A program made the position numbers and the translations under genes. A stretch of 64,000 nucleotides of DNA, taken from NCBI RefSeq assembly GCF_026626705.1, contig NZ_JAPNKC010000001.1:3596001-3660000 (forward strand), written 5' to 3'. The notes under the pieces were generated by a model that worked only from the letters and a program-made list of their open reading frames with translations, was not told where the DNA came from and ran no database searches. The DNA comes from Pyxidicoccus sp. MSG2 (GTDB lineage Bacteria > Myxococcota > Myxococcia > Myxococcales > Myxococcaceae). The number at the start of each line of letters is the position of its first letter. The stretch's first letter is position 1. Positions 7,301 through 15,172 of the stretch are shown piece by piece.

Positions 7301-10075
7301 ATGAGGCAGCAGGGCTGGACGGACAGGCGGGCGGGCCAGTGGTGTGTCCTGGGGGCGCTCGGACTGGTGGCGTGCAGCGGCACGGCCTCGGAGGCGCCCG
7401 CGGCGCAGGGCTCCACGGCGGTGGTGGAGGTGGAGGCAGAGGCCCGCTGCGAGGTGCGGCCCCCCTTCGACCCGCACTTCGAGCCGGAGGTCGAGTGGGC
7501 CTGGACGGACAGCCCGGTGATGCCCACGCACACCAACGTGGAGAGCACGCCCGTGGTGGTGGACGTCAGCGGCGACGGCGTGCCGGACGTGGTGTTCAAC
7601 AGCTTCGAGGGCTGGAACTTCAAGACGAACGGCGTGCTGCGCGCCATCAGCGGAGCGGACGGCTCGGACTTGTGGGCGGTGACGGACCCGGCGCTCCGGA
7701 CGCGGGGGGCGTCGAACGTCGCGGCGGGAGACATCGACGGCGACGGGAAGGTGGAGCTGTGCACCGTGCCGGAGAGCGCGGTGGGCATCATCTGCTTCGA
7801 GAACACCGGCGCCTTCAAGTTCCGCGCGGACGGGCCCCGGCTGGACTGGGGAGGCGTGTCGCTGGCGGACCTGGACGGGAACGGGACGGTGGAAATCATC
7901 GCCGGCAACCACGTCTACGACAGCACGGGAGTCCTGAAGTGGGTGGGCAGCGACGGGGTGGGAGGCGCGCCGAACGGCATCGGCCCGCTGGCCTTCGCGG
8001 TGGACCTGGACGGGGACGGCAAGCAGGAGGTCGTGAACGGCCGCAGCATCTACCGACATGACGGCACGCTGAAGTGCCGGGCCGAGGCACTGGGCCATGG
8101 CCTGTCGGGCGTGGGCAACTTCGACACCGACCCGCAGGGCGAGGTGGTGGTGGTGTGGACCGGCCACGTGTCGCTGATGGAGGCCGACTGCACGGTGCGC
8201 TGGACGGCGGAGAACCTGGGCCTGGGCGTGGGCGGGCCGCCCAACATCGCGGACTTCGACGGGGACGGGCAGCCGGAAATCGGCGTGTCCGGCATGGCCT
8301 TCTATTCCGTCTTCGAGGCGGACGGGACGCTGAAGTGGCTGACGCCGACGCAGGACACCAGCTCCAACAGCACGGGCTCGACCACCTTCGACTTCGAGGG
8401 GGATGGGCACGCGGAGGTCATCTACGCGGACGAGACGGCCCTGCGCATCTACGACGGCGCCACCGGTGCGGTGCGCTTCGAGGCGCCGCACAGCTCCTGC
8501 ACCGCATTCGAGAATCCGGTGGTCGCGGACGTGGACGGTGACGGCAACGCCGAAATCGTGGTGGCGCAGAACACCGCGTGTGACTTCGGCCCGTTCCACG
8601 GCATCCGCGTGTTCAGGGACAAGAAGGATGGCTGGGTGAACACGCGGCGCATCTGGAACCAGCATGCGTACTCCGTCACCAACGTGGGGGACGACGGCTC
8701 CATCCCCGCGCACCCGGCGGCCAACTGGCTCACGCCGGGGCTCAACACGTTCCGCACGAACAGCCAGGGGGCGGGCTCGGTGGAGCCCTTCGCCGCCCCG
8801 GACCTGGTGGTGGAGGCGGTGAGCGCCACGTGTGACAGCGAGGGCGTCGTGAAGCTGGGCGCGCGGGTGAAGAACGCAGGGGATTCGCCGGCCTCGGCGG
8901 GGGTGCGGGTGGCCTTCTACCGGGGGCCCGCGAGCGGGAGCGGCACGCTGCTGGGTGTGGCCACGCTGACGGACAAGGTGGACGCGGGCGGCGAGGCGTG
9001 GGCGGAGCTGGAGCTCGGCACCGCGCCCGGGGGACGGGGTGAGGTGTCCGCGGTGGTGGATGACGACGGCACCGGGACGGGGCGCGAGCTGGAGTGCCGC
9101 GAGGACAACAACACCGGCTCGGCGCTGGTGGGGCTGGAGTGCGGCGGCGAGGCCAACGTGCCTCCGGTGGCGGTGTGCCGTGACGTGACGGTGAGCGCGG
9201 ATGCCATGTGCCGGGGCTCGGCCAGTGTGGACGATGGGAGCCATGACCCGGACGGACAGCCGGGCCCCTTCAGGGTGACGCAGGTGGCGCCGGGACCGTT
9301 TGGACTGGGGAGCCGCGAGGTGACGCTGACGGCTTCGGACGGTGAGGACAGCGCGGTGTGCACGGGCACGGTGACGGTAGTGGACACGACGTTGCCGCGC
9401 ATCGTGTGCCCGTCGCCGCAGGTGCTGGAGTGTGTGTCGGGCGGGGCGCAGGCCACGTATGCGGCGCACGCGGAGGACAACTGCGGCCCGGTGTCGGTGA
9501 CGTGCACGCCGCCGACGGGCGCCGTCTTCCCGCTGGGGCGGACGGTGGTGGACTGCAATGCGGTGGATGGAGCGGGCAATGCGTGCGGGTGTGGCTTCAC
9601 GGTGTCGGTGCGGGACACGCGGCCTCCGGTGCCGGGGAGCTCGCTGGGGGTGAAGCTGTGGCCGGTGGACCACCAGTACCGCACGGTGACGCTGGCCGAG
9701 TGCGCGGGCCCGGCGAAGGACGCGTGCATGGGTGACCTGCCGCTGGAGCAATACGGCCGGATTGTCCGGGTGACGTCGGATGAGTCGGAGGACGCCGGAG
9801 GGACGTGCGACGGCGACACTTGCGACGACATGGCGGTGCGCGTGAATACGACGTCGGTGCAGCTGCGTGCCGAGCGCGACGACACGGGTGATGGCCGTGT
9901 GTACACGGTGCACTACGTGGTGGAGGACCCGTCCGGCAACAAGGCGGCAGGCAGCTGCACGGTGGGCGTGCCGCGCGACACGTATGGACAGCAGCCGCCG
10001 CAGGACAGCGGGCCGGAATACTGCGTGGGCCAGGGGTGCCCGTACGGCATGGGTGGCAGCTACCTGTGCCCCTGA
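7301..10075 (+). CDS. FG-GAP/VCBS-repeat lipoprotein with HYR domain
   Basis: Large 924-residue cell-surface lipoprotein. The signal peptide ends in lipobox LVAC (Cys25), followed by Ser, consistent with outer-membrane sorting. Residues about 85-430 contain seven DxDGDG-type calcium-binding FG-GAP repeats (for example DIDGDGKVEL, DLDGDGKQEV, DVDGDGNAEI), which should fold as a beta-propeller. A CARDB-like Ig domain follows, then a hyalin-repeat (HYR) region with VCPSPQVLEC and paired cysteines. The C-terminus is Cys/Gly/Pro-rich. GGGAGG lies seven bases before the ATG. It is oriented against the flanking polysaccharide genes, so it is probably a separate unit. Adhesion or matrix binding is an inference from the domains. 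Confidence 0.9.
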   Translation: MRQQGWTDRRAGQWCVLGALGLVACSGTASEAPAAQGSTAVVEVEAEARCEVRPPFDPHFEPEVEWAWTDSPVMPTHTNVESTPVVVDVSGDGVPDVVFNSFEGWNFKTNGVLRAISGADGSDLWAVTDPALRTRGASNVAAGDIDGDGKVELCTVPESAVGIICFENTGAFKFRADGPRLDWGGVSLADLDGNGTVEIIAGNHVYDSTGVLKWVGSDGVGGAPNGIGPLAFAVDLDGDGKQEVVNGRSIYRHDGTLKCRAEALGHGLSGVGNFDTDPQGEVVVVWTGHVSLMEADCTVRWTAENLGLGVGGPPNIADFDGDGQPEIGVSGMAFYSVFEADGTLKWLTPTQDTSSNSTGSTTFDFEGDGHAEVIYADETALRIYDGATGAVRFEAPHSSCTAFENPVVADVDGDGNAEIVVAQNTACDFGPFHGIRVFRDKKDGWVNTRRIWNQHAYSVTNVGDDGSIPAHPAANWLTPGLNTFRTNSQGAGSVEPFAAPDLVVEAVSATCDSEGVVKLGARVKNAGDSPASAGVRVAFYRGPASGSGTLLGVATLTDKVDAGGEAWAELELGTAPGGRGEVSAVVDDDGTGTGRELECREDNNTGSALVGLECGGEANVPPVAVCRDVTVSADAMCRGSASVDDGSHDPDGQPGPFRVTQVAPGPFGLGSREVTLTASDGEDSAVCTGTVTVVDTTLPRIVCPSPQVLECVSGGAQATYAAHAEDNCGPVSVTCTPPTGAVFPLGRTVVDCNAVDGAGNACGCGFTVSVRDTRPPVPGSSLGVKLWPVDHQYRTVTLAECAGPAKDACMGDLPLEQYGRIVRVTSDESEDAGGTCDGDTCDDMAVRVNTTSVQLRAERDDTGDGRVYTVHYVVEDPSGNKAAGSCTVGVPRDTYGQQPPQDSGPEYCVGQGCPYGMGGSYLCP

Positions 10076-10087
10076 GGCGGTCGTAGC

Positions 10088-11116
10088 TCAGCGCGCGGCC
10101 CGCACTGCGTTCCCAACCCGGCGCAGCGCATACCGCGCCATGGCCCCGGTCCGGGGCGCCAGCAGCAGCTTCGCCGCCACCCACGCCGGCTTGCTGCGCG
10201 CCAGGTCCGCGCCCAACAGCCGCGCGTCCGAGAAGAACCGCCCCGCCAGCACCCGCTGCCACCGGGGCGGAGCCAGCGCCTCCAGCACCTCCGACGGCAC
10301 TGGCGCATCCAGCAGCCTCCGCGCCACCTCCCAGCCGTACCACGCCAGGTGCGGGAAGGCCGTCCCCCGCGCGCCTTCCACCACGCCTCGCCAATCCAAC
10401 CCCTTCAGCGCCAGCAACTTCAAATCGAACACCCACGCCAGCCGCTGCAACAGATGGTTGCTCGCATGCAGCGCCAGGTACACCGCCTCGTCCTCTGGCC
10501 GCAGCCACCACACGCGCCGGCCCTCCACCTCGCCCTCCACCGCCCGCGCCATCAGCGCGTCCCCTTCCAGCGCCTCGCCCCACCCCGCCAGCGCGCGGAA
10601 GTGCAGTTCCACCAGCCCCGCCGGCCCCACCAACTCCACGTGGTGCGAGTCCTCCTCGCCATGCCGCGCGCCATCCCCCGCCCGCACCGCCAACCCCAGC
10701 CCCGTGAGCGCCCGCATCGCCGCGTCCACGTCGCCGCGCGCCACCAGCAGGTCCACGTCCGTCGTCGCCCGCTGCAACGGGTCCGGGTACAGCCGCCGCG
10801 CCAGGCCGTACCCCTTGAGCAGCACCGGCACGCAGCCCACGGAGTCCAGCGCCTCCAGGCTGCGCGTGAGCAGCACCTTCACCCGCATCACCCGCGCCGC
10901 GCCCAGCAGCGACTCGCGCCGCAGGACCGCGCGAGGCTCCTCGGGCAGCACCCATCCGGCCCGCGCCACCGCGTGCTCCACGAAGCCCGCGAGCCCATGG
11001 TGCACCGCCGCGCGCACCAGCCCGTCGGCCTCCGCACCCACCGGGGCTTCACGTGAAGGGGCCTGGGGCCAGGACCGCAGCAGCGCCCCCAGGGCGCGCG
11101 CGTCCACCGCCGTCAC
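10088..11116 (-). CDS. nucleotidyltransferase family protein (NTP_transf_5)
   Basis: A 342-residue protein with the full family signature: LLKGYGLARRLYP followed by RATTDVDLLVARGDVD, where the DxD near residue 120 should bind metal and nucleotide. The GTG start at 11116 overlaps the TGA of the WecA-like gene (GTGA), so the two are probably translationally coupled and made together. Members of this family recur in polysaccharide loci, but their reaction is not established. The product may transfer a nucleotidyl group to a sugar or lipid intermediate. It is paralogous to the motif-less protein at 6137-7105. Confidence 0.85.
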   Translation of the reverse strand: MTAVDARALGALLRSWPQAPSREAPVGAEADGLVRAAVHHGLAGFVEHAVARAGWVLPEEPRAVLRRESLLGAARVMRVKVLLTRSLEALDSVGCVPVLLKGYGLARRLYPDPLQRATTDVDLLVARGDVDAAMRALTGLGLAVRAGDGARHGEEDSHHVELVGPAGLVELHFRALAGWGEALEGDALMARAVEGEVEGRRVWWLRPEDEAVYLALHASNHLLQRLAWVFDLKLLALKGLDWRGVVEGARGTAFPHLAWYGWEVARRLLDAPVPSEVLEALAPPRWQRVLAGRFFSDARLLGADLARSKPAWVAAKLLLAPRTGAMARYALRRVGNAVRAAR

Positions 11117-12597
11117 CGCCGCAGCGCGATGACGCGCCCGGGCTCCACTTCCACCGGCGCATGCAGCCGCGCGGCGCGCTCGGCCACCGCGTCCGCCACC
11201 ACCTCCAGCGCCAGTTCCTCATCGCGGCTGATGGCCGCCCGCCCGTCGCGCCACACCAGCAGCAGCGCCCCGAGCACCTCCTCCTCGTCCTTCACGTCGA
11301 TGCGCACCTCGAGCGGCAGCGCGGTGCCCGACGAGCGCTGCGTCTCGAAGACGATGCCGTCCGTCTGCCCGCCGGACACGCGCTGGAAGCGCAGCTCCTG
11401 CCGCGCCACGTCCATCGCCTCCGCCAGCGGCCGCAGCGCATTCCACACGTCCTGCAACGACGGCGACTGGCGGACCCCGCGGGTGACGTCCTTCACCAGC
11501 GTGCGCAGCCGGATGTTGCGCTGCCGCACCTGCTGCACGTCCGACGCGCGCCGCAGGTCCAGGTAGCCCAGCTTGCGCATCAGCACGAAGATGACCACGC
11601 CCATGCCACACAGCAGCATGGCGCTCTGCGCGCTGTTGGCGAAGTTCAACCCCAACGCCGTCAGCGTGAACAGGCCGCACAGCCCGTAGAGCACCAGCAC
11701 CGTGGAGCGGTGGCTGAGCACCATGCGGCTCATCACCCGGTGGTGGATGTGCTCCTTGTCCGCGCTGAACATCGGCCGGCCCAGCATCGAGCGGCGCACC
11801 ATGGCCAGCAGCGTGTCCATGATGGGCAGCCCCAGCGCCATCACCGGCACCAGCATGGCCACCGTCGTCCCGCTCTTCGTGCTCGTCTTGATGGCCACCG
11901 CCGCCAGCACGAAGCCCAGGAACATGCTCCCCGTGTCCCCCATGAAGATGGAGGCCGGGTTGAAGTTGAACACCAGGAACCCGAGGATGGCGCCCGCCAG
12001 CGCCGCCATCAGCAGGCACAGCAGGATGTCCCCTCGCGACAGCGCGAGGATGAAGTTGGTGCTCACGCCGAAGAAGGCCACTCCGCCCGCCAGCCCATCC
12101 AGCCCGTCGATGAGGTTGAGCGCGTTCACCACGCCCACCATCCACAGCACCGTGAAGGGCAGGCTCAGCGCCCCCAGGGACAGCTCCGGGCCGAACGGGT
12201 TGGCGATGACGTCGATGCGGAAGCCCATCGCGTACAGGCCCAGCGCCACCGCGAGCTGCACCCCGAACTTCAGCCGCGCGCCCGCGCCCCTCAGGTCGTC
12301 ATACAGGCCCAGCGCCGCAATCACCGCGCCGCCGATGAAGAGGCCCGCCACCAGCTCACGGTGCGAGCGGAAGTTGTGCCCCACGCCCGAGTCCACCAGG
12401 AACAGCGCGCACAGCGGCGCGAAGAAACCGCCGACGATGCCAATGCCTCCCAGCCGGGGAATGGGACGGACGTGCACCTTCCGACTGGAATTGGCCTGGT
12501 CCAGCCACCCCCACGCCACGGCCCGGTTGCGCACCAGCAGCGTGAGCACCAGAGCCACCATGAGCGAGACGAGGAACGCGACGAAGAAGGTGATCAT
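11113..12597 (-). CDS. WecA/TagO-type polyprenyl-phosphate sugar-1-P transferase
   Basis: Initiating enzyme: transfers an N-acetylhexosamine-1-phosphate from a UDP-sugar to undecaprenyl phosphate at the inner membrane. About eleven hydrophobic segments carry the PF00953 motifs: GWLDQANSSRKVH, LGLYDDLRG, NALNLIDGLDGLAGG, FMGDTGSMFLGF and the cytoplasmic EHIHHRV. After the last membrane segment (about residue 345) there is a soluble extension of about 150 residues that looks GAF-like (LVWRDGRAAISRDEELALEVV); plain WecA lacks this. I chose the ATG at 12597 (MITFFVAF), since the 16 codons upstream are not membrane-like. Translationally coupled to the nucleotidyltransferase. It may correspond to MXAN_1043 (sgnF) in M. 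xanthus, from memory and unchecked. Confidence 0.9.
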   Translation of the reverse strand: MITFFVAFLVSLMVALVLTLLVRNRAVAWGWLDQANSSRKVHVRPIPRLGGIGIVGGFFAPLCALFLVDSGVGHNFRSHRELVAGLFIGGAVIAALGLYDDLRGAGARLKFGVQLAVALGLYAMGFRIDVIANPFGPELSLGALSLPFTVLWMVGVVNALNLIDGLDGLAGGVAFFGVSTNFILALSRGDILLCLLMAALAGAILGFLVFNFNPASIFMGDTGSMFLGFVLAAVAIKTSTKSGTTVAMLVPVMALGLPIMDTLLAMVRRSMLGRPMFSADKEHIHHRVMSRMVLSHRSTVLVLYGLCGLFTLTALGLNFANSAQSAMLLCGMGVVIFVLMRKLGYLDLRRASDVQQVRQRNIRLRTLVKDVTRGVRQSPSLQDVWNALRPLAEAMDVARQELRFQRVSGGQTDGIVFETQRSSGTALPLEVRIDVKDEEEVLGALLLVWRDGRAAISRDEELALEVVADAVAERAARLHAPVEVEPGRVIALRR

Positions 12598-12711
12598 TCG
12601 GTTGAGCCACTCACCACTGTGACGGCCACTGGCCTGGCGCGTCAATGCACGCGAGTGTGTGCTAACAAATAGACCCTGCGGTCGCTCCTCCAGCCACCAA
12701 CCAGGCAGAAT

Positions 12712-13857
12712 TCATGGCTTTCTTTGGTTGCGGAGAAGCGTCTCGTAGAGCGAGAGGGTGCGAGCGGCGATGTCTCGCCACGTGAGACTTCTCACCTCGG
12801 ACTGCGCCGCCTGACGCAGTGACTGCAATTGTTCACGGTTCTCCGCGAACGCGCGCAACGCACCCACCAGACCCGACACGTCGCCAATGGGAATGAGCAT
12901 GCCTGTCTGCCCATTCCTCACCACCTGCGGGGCCACGCCCACTGGCGACGACACCGGTGCCAGCCCGCAGGCCATGGCCTCCACCAGCGCCATGCCGAAG
13001 CCTTCCGAGTGGCTGGGGAAGAGGAGCACTTCCTCGGCCTCCAGCAGCCGCGGCAATTCGGTGCGCGGATAGCGAGGCACCACGCGCAGCCGCTCCCGTA
13101 CCTGCGCGGGGAAGGCCGCGAGCACCTCGTCCTCCTTCGCGCCCGTGCCGTACAGCGACAGCGAGAAGGCGACGCCCTCCGCGTGCAGCCGCGTGGCGAC
13201 GGCCACCATCTCGTCGCGGCCCTTCAGCGGCAGCCAACTGCCCACGCAGGCCACGCGCAGCGGCGCACCGGGAGCCGAAGGCCGGGGAGCTGGCAGCCCG
13301 TGGAAGGGCGCATCCAGCCCATGCGGGATGACGCTGAGGTGGTCCGCGGGCACGCCCAGGTGCTCGCGCGCGTACGCGGCGTCGAGCGTGTTGAGGAGCA
13401 CCGCGTGGTCCGCCAGCAGCAGCGACTGGCGCACCTCCCAGAGGCGGAAGCCCCCATGGTAGAGCGGGTACTTCCAGCTCAGGCGCAGGTGGCCCTCGCG
13501 AGCGGACGCGCGCAGGCGCTCGGAGAAGGTGTGCTCCAGGCCATGGCTGCGCGTCACCAGCGCATGGCGCTCGCGCGCACCGGGCCGGCCCAGCCGCGCC
13601 CAGGCCCACGCATCCCCGGTGGTGATGTCGAGGACATCGTACCTGCGGGCCTCGCGCGCCAGGTGCGCGGCGACCTTCCACGGGAAGCGCACGCCGTGCA
13701 GCGAGCCGTGCTCGCGCGTGCCGGGAAACGCCTCGTGGTAGCTGTAGTAGTCCACCTCGCAGCCCAGCGCCGCCAGCGCCTGTCCCAGCGCGAGCGTCAC
13801 GCCCGGGGCGCCCAGGTTCGGGTCCAGCGGATGGTGGATGCCGAGGAGGACTCGCAT
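12712..13857 (-). CDS. glycosyltransferase family 4
   Basis: Cytosolic retaining GT-B glycosyltransferase (381 residues) that should add one sugar to the lipid-linked repeat unit. The N-terminal acceptor domain opens with MRVLLGIHHPLDPNLGAPGV. The C-terminal nucleotide-sugar domain has VGSWLPLKGRDEM and the EX7E signature SEGFGMALVEAMACG, then GQTGMLIPIGD. The start is at the first residue of the Rossmann fold. It lies upstream of the WecA-like gene on the same strand with a 114-bp gap, and is divergent from the acyltransferase at 13993. Donor and acceptor are not predictable from sequence. Confidence 0.92.
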   Translation of the reverse strand: MRVLLGIHHPLDPNLGAPGVTLALGQALAALGCEVDYYSYHEAFPGTREHGSLHGVRFPWKVAAHLAREARRYDVLDITTGDAWAWARLGRPGARERHALVTRSHGLEHTFSERLRASAREGHLRLSWKYPLYHGGFRLWEVRQSLLLADHAVLLNTLDAAYAREHLGVPADHLSVIPHGLDAPFHGLPAPRPSAPGAPLRVACVGSWLPLKGRDEMVAVATRLHAEGVAFSLSLYGTGAKEDEVLAAFPAQVRERLRVVPRYPRTELPRLLEAEEVLLFPSHSEGFGMALVEAMACGLAPVSSPVGVAPQVVRNGQTGMLIPIGDVSGLVGALRAFAENREQLQSLRQAAQSEVRSLTWRDIAARTLSLYETLLRNQRKP

Positions 13858-13947
13858 GCGAAGGCGTGCCTTCTAGGCCATCGCGCCAGGGAATGGGGAC
13901 CTCTTCGTTCCCTCCTTCCCTGCGGACGGCCGCCTCCCTGGTCGCTA

Positions 13948-13976
13948 TTGACGCGCTGGCCCCCCGGACGACAATG
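13948..13976 (+). promoter_or_regulatory. sigma70-like promoter of acyltransferase gene
   Basis: TTGACG (13948-13953), a 17-bp spacer and ACAATG (13971-13976), 16 bp before the ATG at 13993. The block from GGTCGCT to GGACGACAATGG recurs upstream of the acyltransferase at 18345 on the other strand, which raises confidence that it is functional. Confidence 0.65.
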
Positions 13977-13992
13977 GGCGGCCCGCCCCTCC

Positions 13993-15111
13993 ATGTCCCC
14001 TTCCTCCCGACCGACGCTGCAGGCGTGCCTCGAGGGCCGCCGCAACAACCTCGACTTCCTCCGCTTCGCGGCGGCGGCGGGCGTCATCCTCAGCCACGCC
14101 TTCCCGCTGGGCGAGGGCCGAGGCACGGTGGAGCCCCTGGACGTCTTCACCCGCGGCCAGCTCTCGCTGGGGCGGCTGTGCGTGGCGGTGTTCCTGGTCA
14201 TCAGCGGCGTGCTCATCACCCGGAGCTGGGAGCGCACGCCGGACCTGGCGCGCTTCACCTGGGCGCGCGTGCTGCGCATCTTCCCGGGCCTCGGGGTGAT
14301 GCTGGTGCTGACCACCCTGGTGCTCGGCCCGGCCTTCACCACGCTGCCGTTGCGCGACTACTTCACGGCGGCGGACACGCACCTGTACTGGCTGCGCAAC
14401 TTCACTCTCGCCTTCCCGCAGTGGAACCTGCCCGGCGTCTTCGAGACCAACGTGTACTCGAATGCCGTCAACGGCTCGCTGTGGACGCTGAAGTACGAGG
14501 TGGGCTTCTACCTGCTGACGCTGGCGCTCGGGCTGGCGGGCCTGCTGCGCAAGGGCATGGTGGCCTTCGGCTGGGTGGGCGCGGCGGTGGCGCCGTTCGT
14601 CACCGGGCGGCTGGGCTTCTGGCCGGAGCTCTACCTGTACTTCGGCGGCGGCGTGGCGCTGTACCTGTGGCGCGACAAGGTGCGGATGAGCCCGTGGCTG
14701 GCGCTGGCGTGCACGGCGGGGTGGCTCGTCCTGGCGCGGCTCGGGTATGGCCGCATCGGCTCCGGCCTGTTCGGCGCGTACGTCGTGCTGTACCTCGCCT
14801 ACCTTCCGGCGGGCGCGCTGGCGGGCTTCGGCCGCTGGGGTGACTTCTCGTATGGCGTCTACGTCTACGCCTTCCCCGTGCAGCAGGCCGTGAGCGCACT
14901 GTACGGCGCGAGCATGCCGTGGTGGCTCAACGCGGCGGTGTCCCTCCCCGTGGTGGTGGCGCTGTCCGCGCTGTCCTGGCACCTGGTGGAAAAGCCCGCG
15001 CTGAAGCTCAAGGACCGGCCGCCCGCGCTGCTCCAGCGACTCCAGCTCGGAGGCTCGCGCCGGCTCGCGGAACTTCAGGCCGCCGCGCCCCGGTCGCCGG
15101 GCTCGCACTGA
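13993..15111 (+). CDS. acyltransferase family 3 membrane protein
   Basis: A 372-residue multi-pass inner-membrane acyltransferase. The catalytic-type His is in NNLDFLRFAAAAGVILSHAF, and the mid-protein signature is GSLWTLKYEVGFYLL, typical of sugar O-acetyltransferases such as NodX/OatA-type membrane domains. The last about 40 residues are basic and cytoplasmic. The ATG at 13993 is chosen because a promoter-like element ends 16 bp upstream and the conserved domain begins about 20 residues in; the open frame continuing upstream is only a shadow of the antisense GT4 gene. It probably acetylates exopolysaccharide or its lipid-linked precursor. Confidence 0.9.
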   Translation: MSPSSRPTLQACLEGRRNNLDFLRFAAAAGVILSHAFPLGEGRGTVEPLDVFTRGQLSLGRLCVAVFLVISGVLITRSWERTPDLARFTWARVLRIFPGLGVMLVLTTLVLGPAFTTLPLRDYFTAADTHLYWLRNFTLAFPQWNLPGVFETNVYSNAVNGSLWTLKYEVGFYLLTLALGLAGLLRKGMVAFGWVGAAVAPFVTGRLGFWPELYLYFGGGVALYLWRDKVRMSPWLALACTAGWLVLARLGYGRIGSGLFGAYVVLYLAYLPAGALAGFGRWGDFSYGVYVYAFPVQQAVSALYGASMPWWLNAAVSLPVVVALSALSWHLVEKPALKLKDRPPALLQRLQLGGSRRLAELQAAAPRSPGSH

Positions 15112-15172
15112 GCGCCCCGCGCTCTTCCCTCCAGCCAGTCGCGCCGCGGCCGAGGTCGCGCTGAGCGCCCGC

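Noticed and set aside
6137..9913. Very long minus-strand open frame through the FG-GAP lipoprotein region
   Set aside because: Only its last 322 codons look like a protein. The rest is His/Arg-rich antisense shadow of the repeat-rich lipoprotein gene.
15112..15172. Repeated GAGCGCCC near both gene ends as a terminator
   Set aside because: It is a direct and not an inverted repeat; no stable stem seen.
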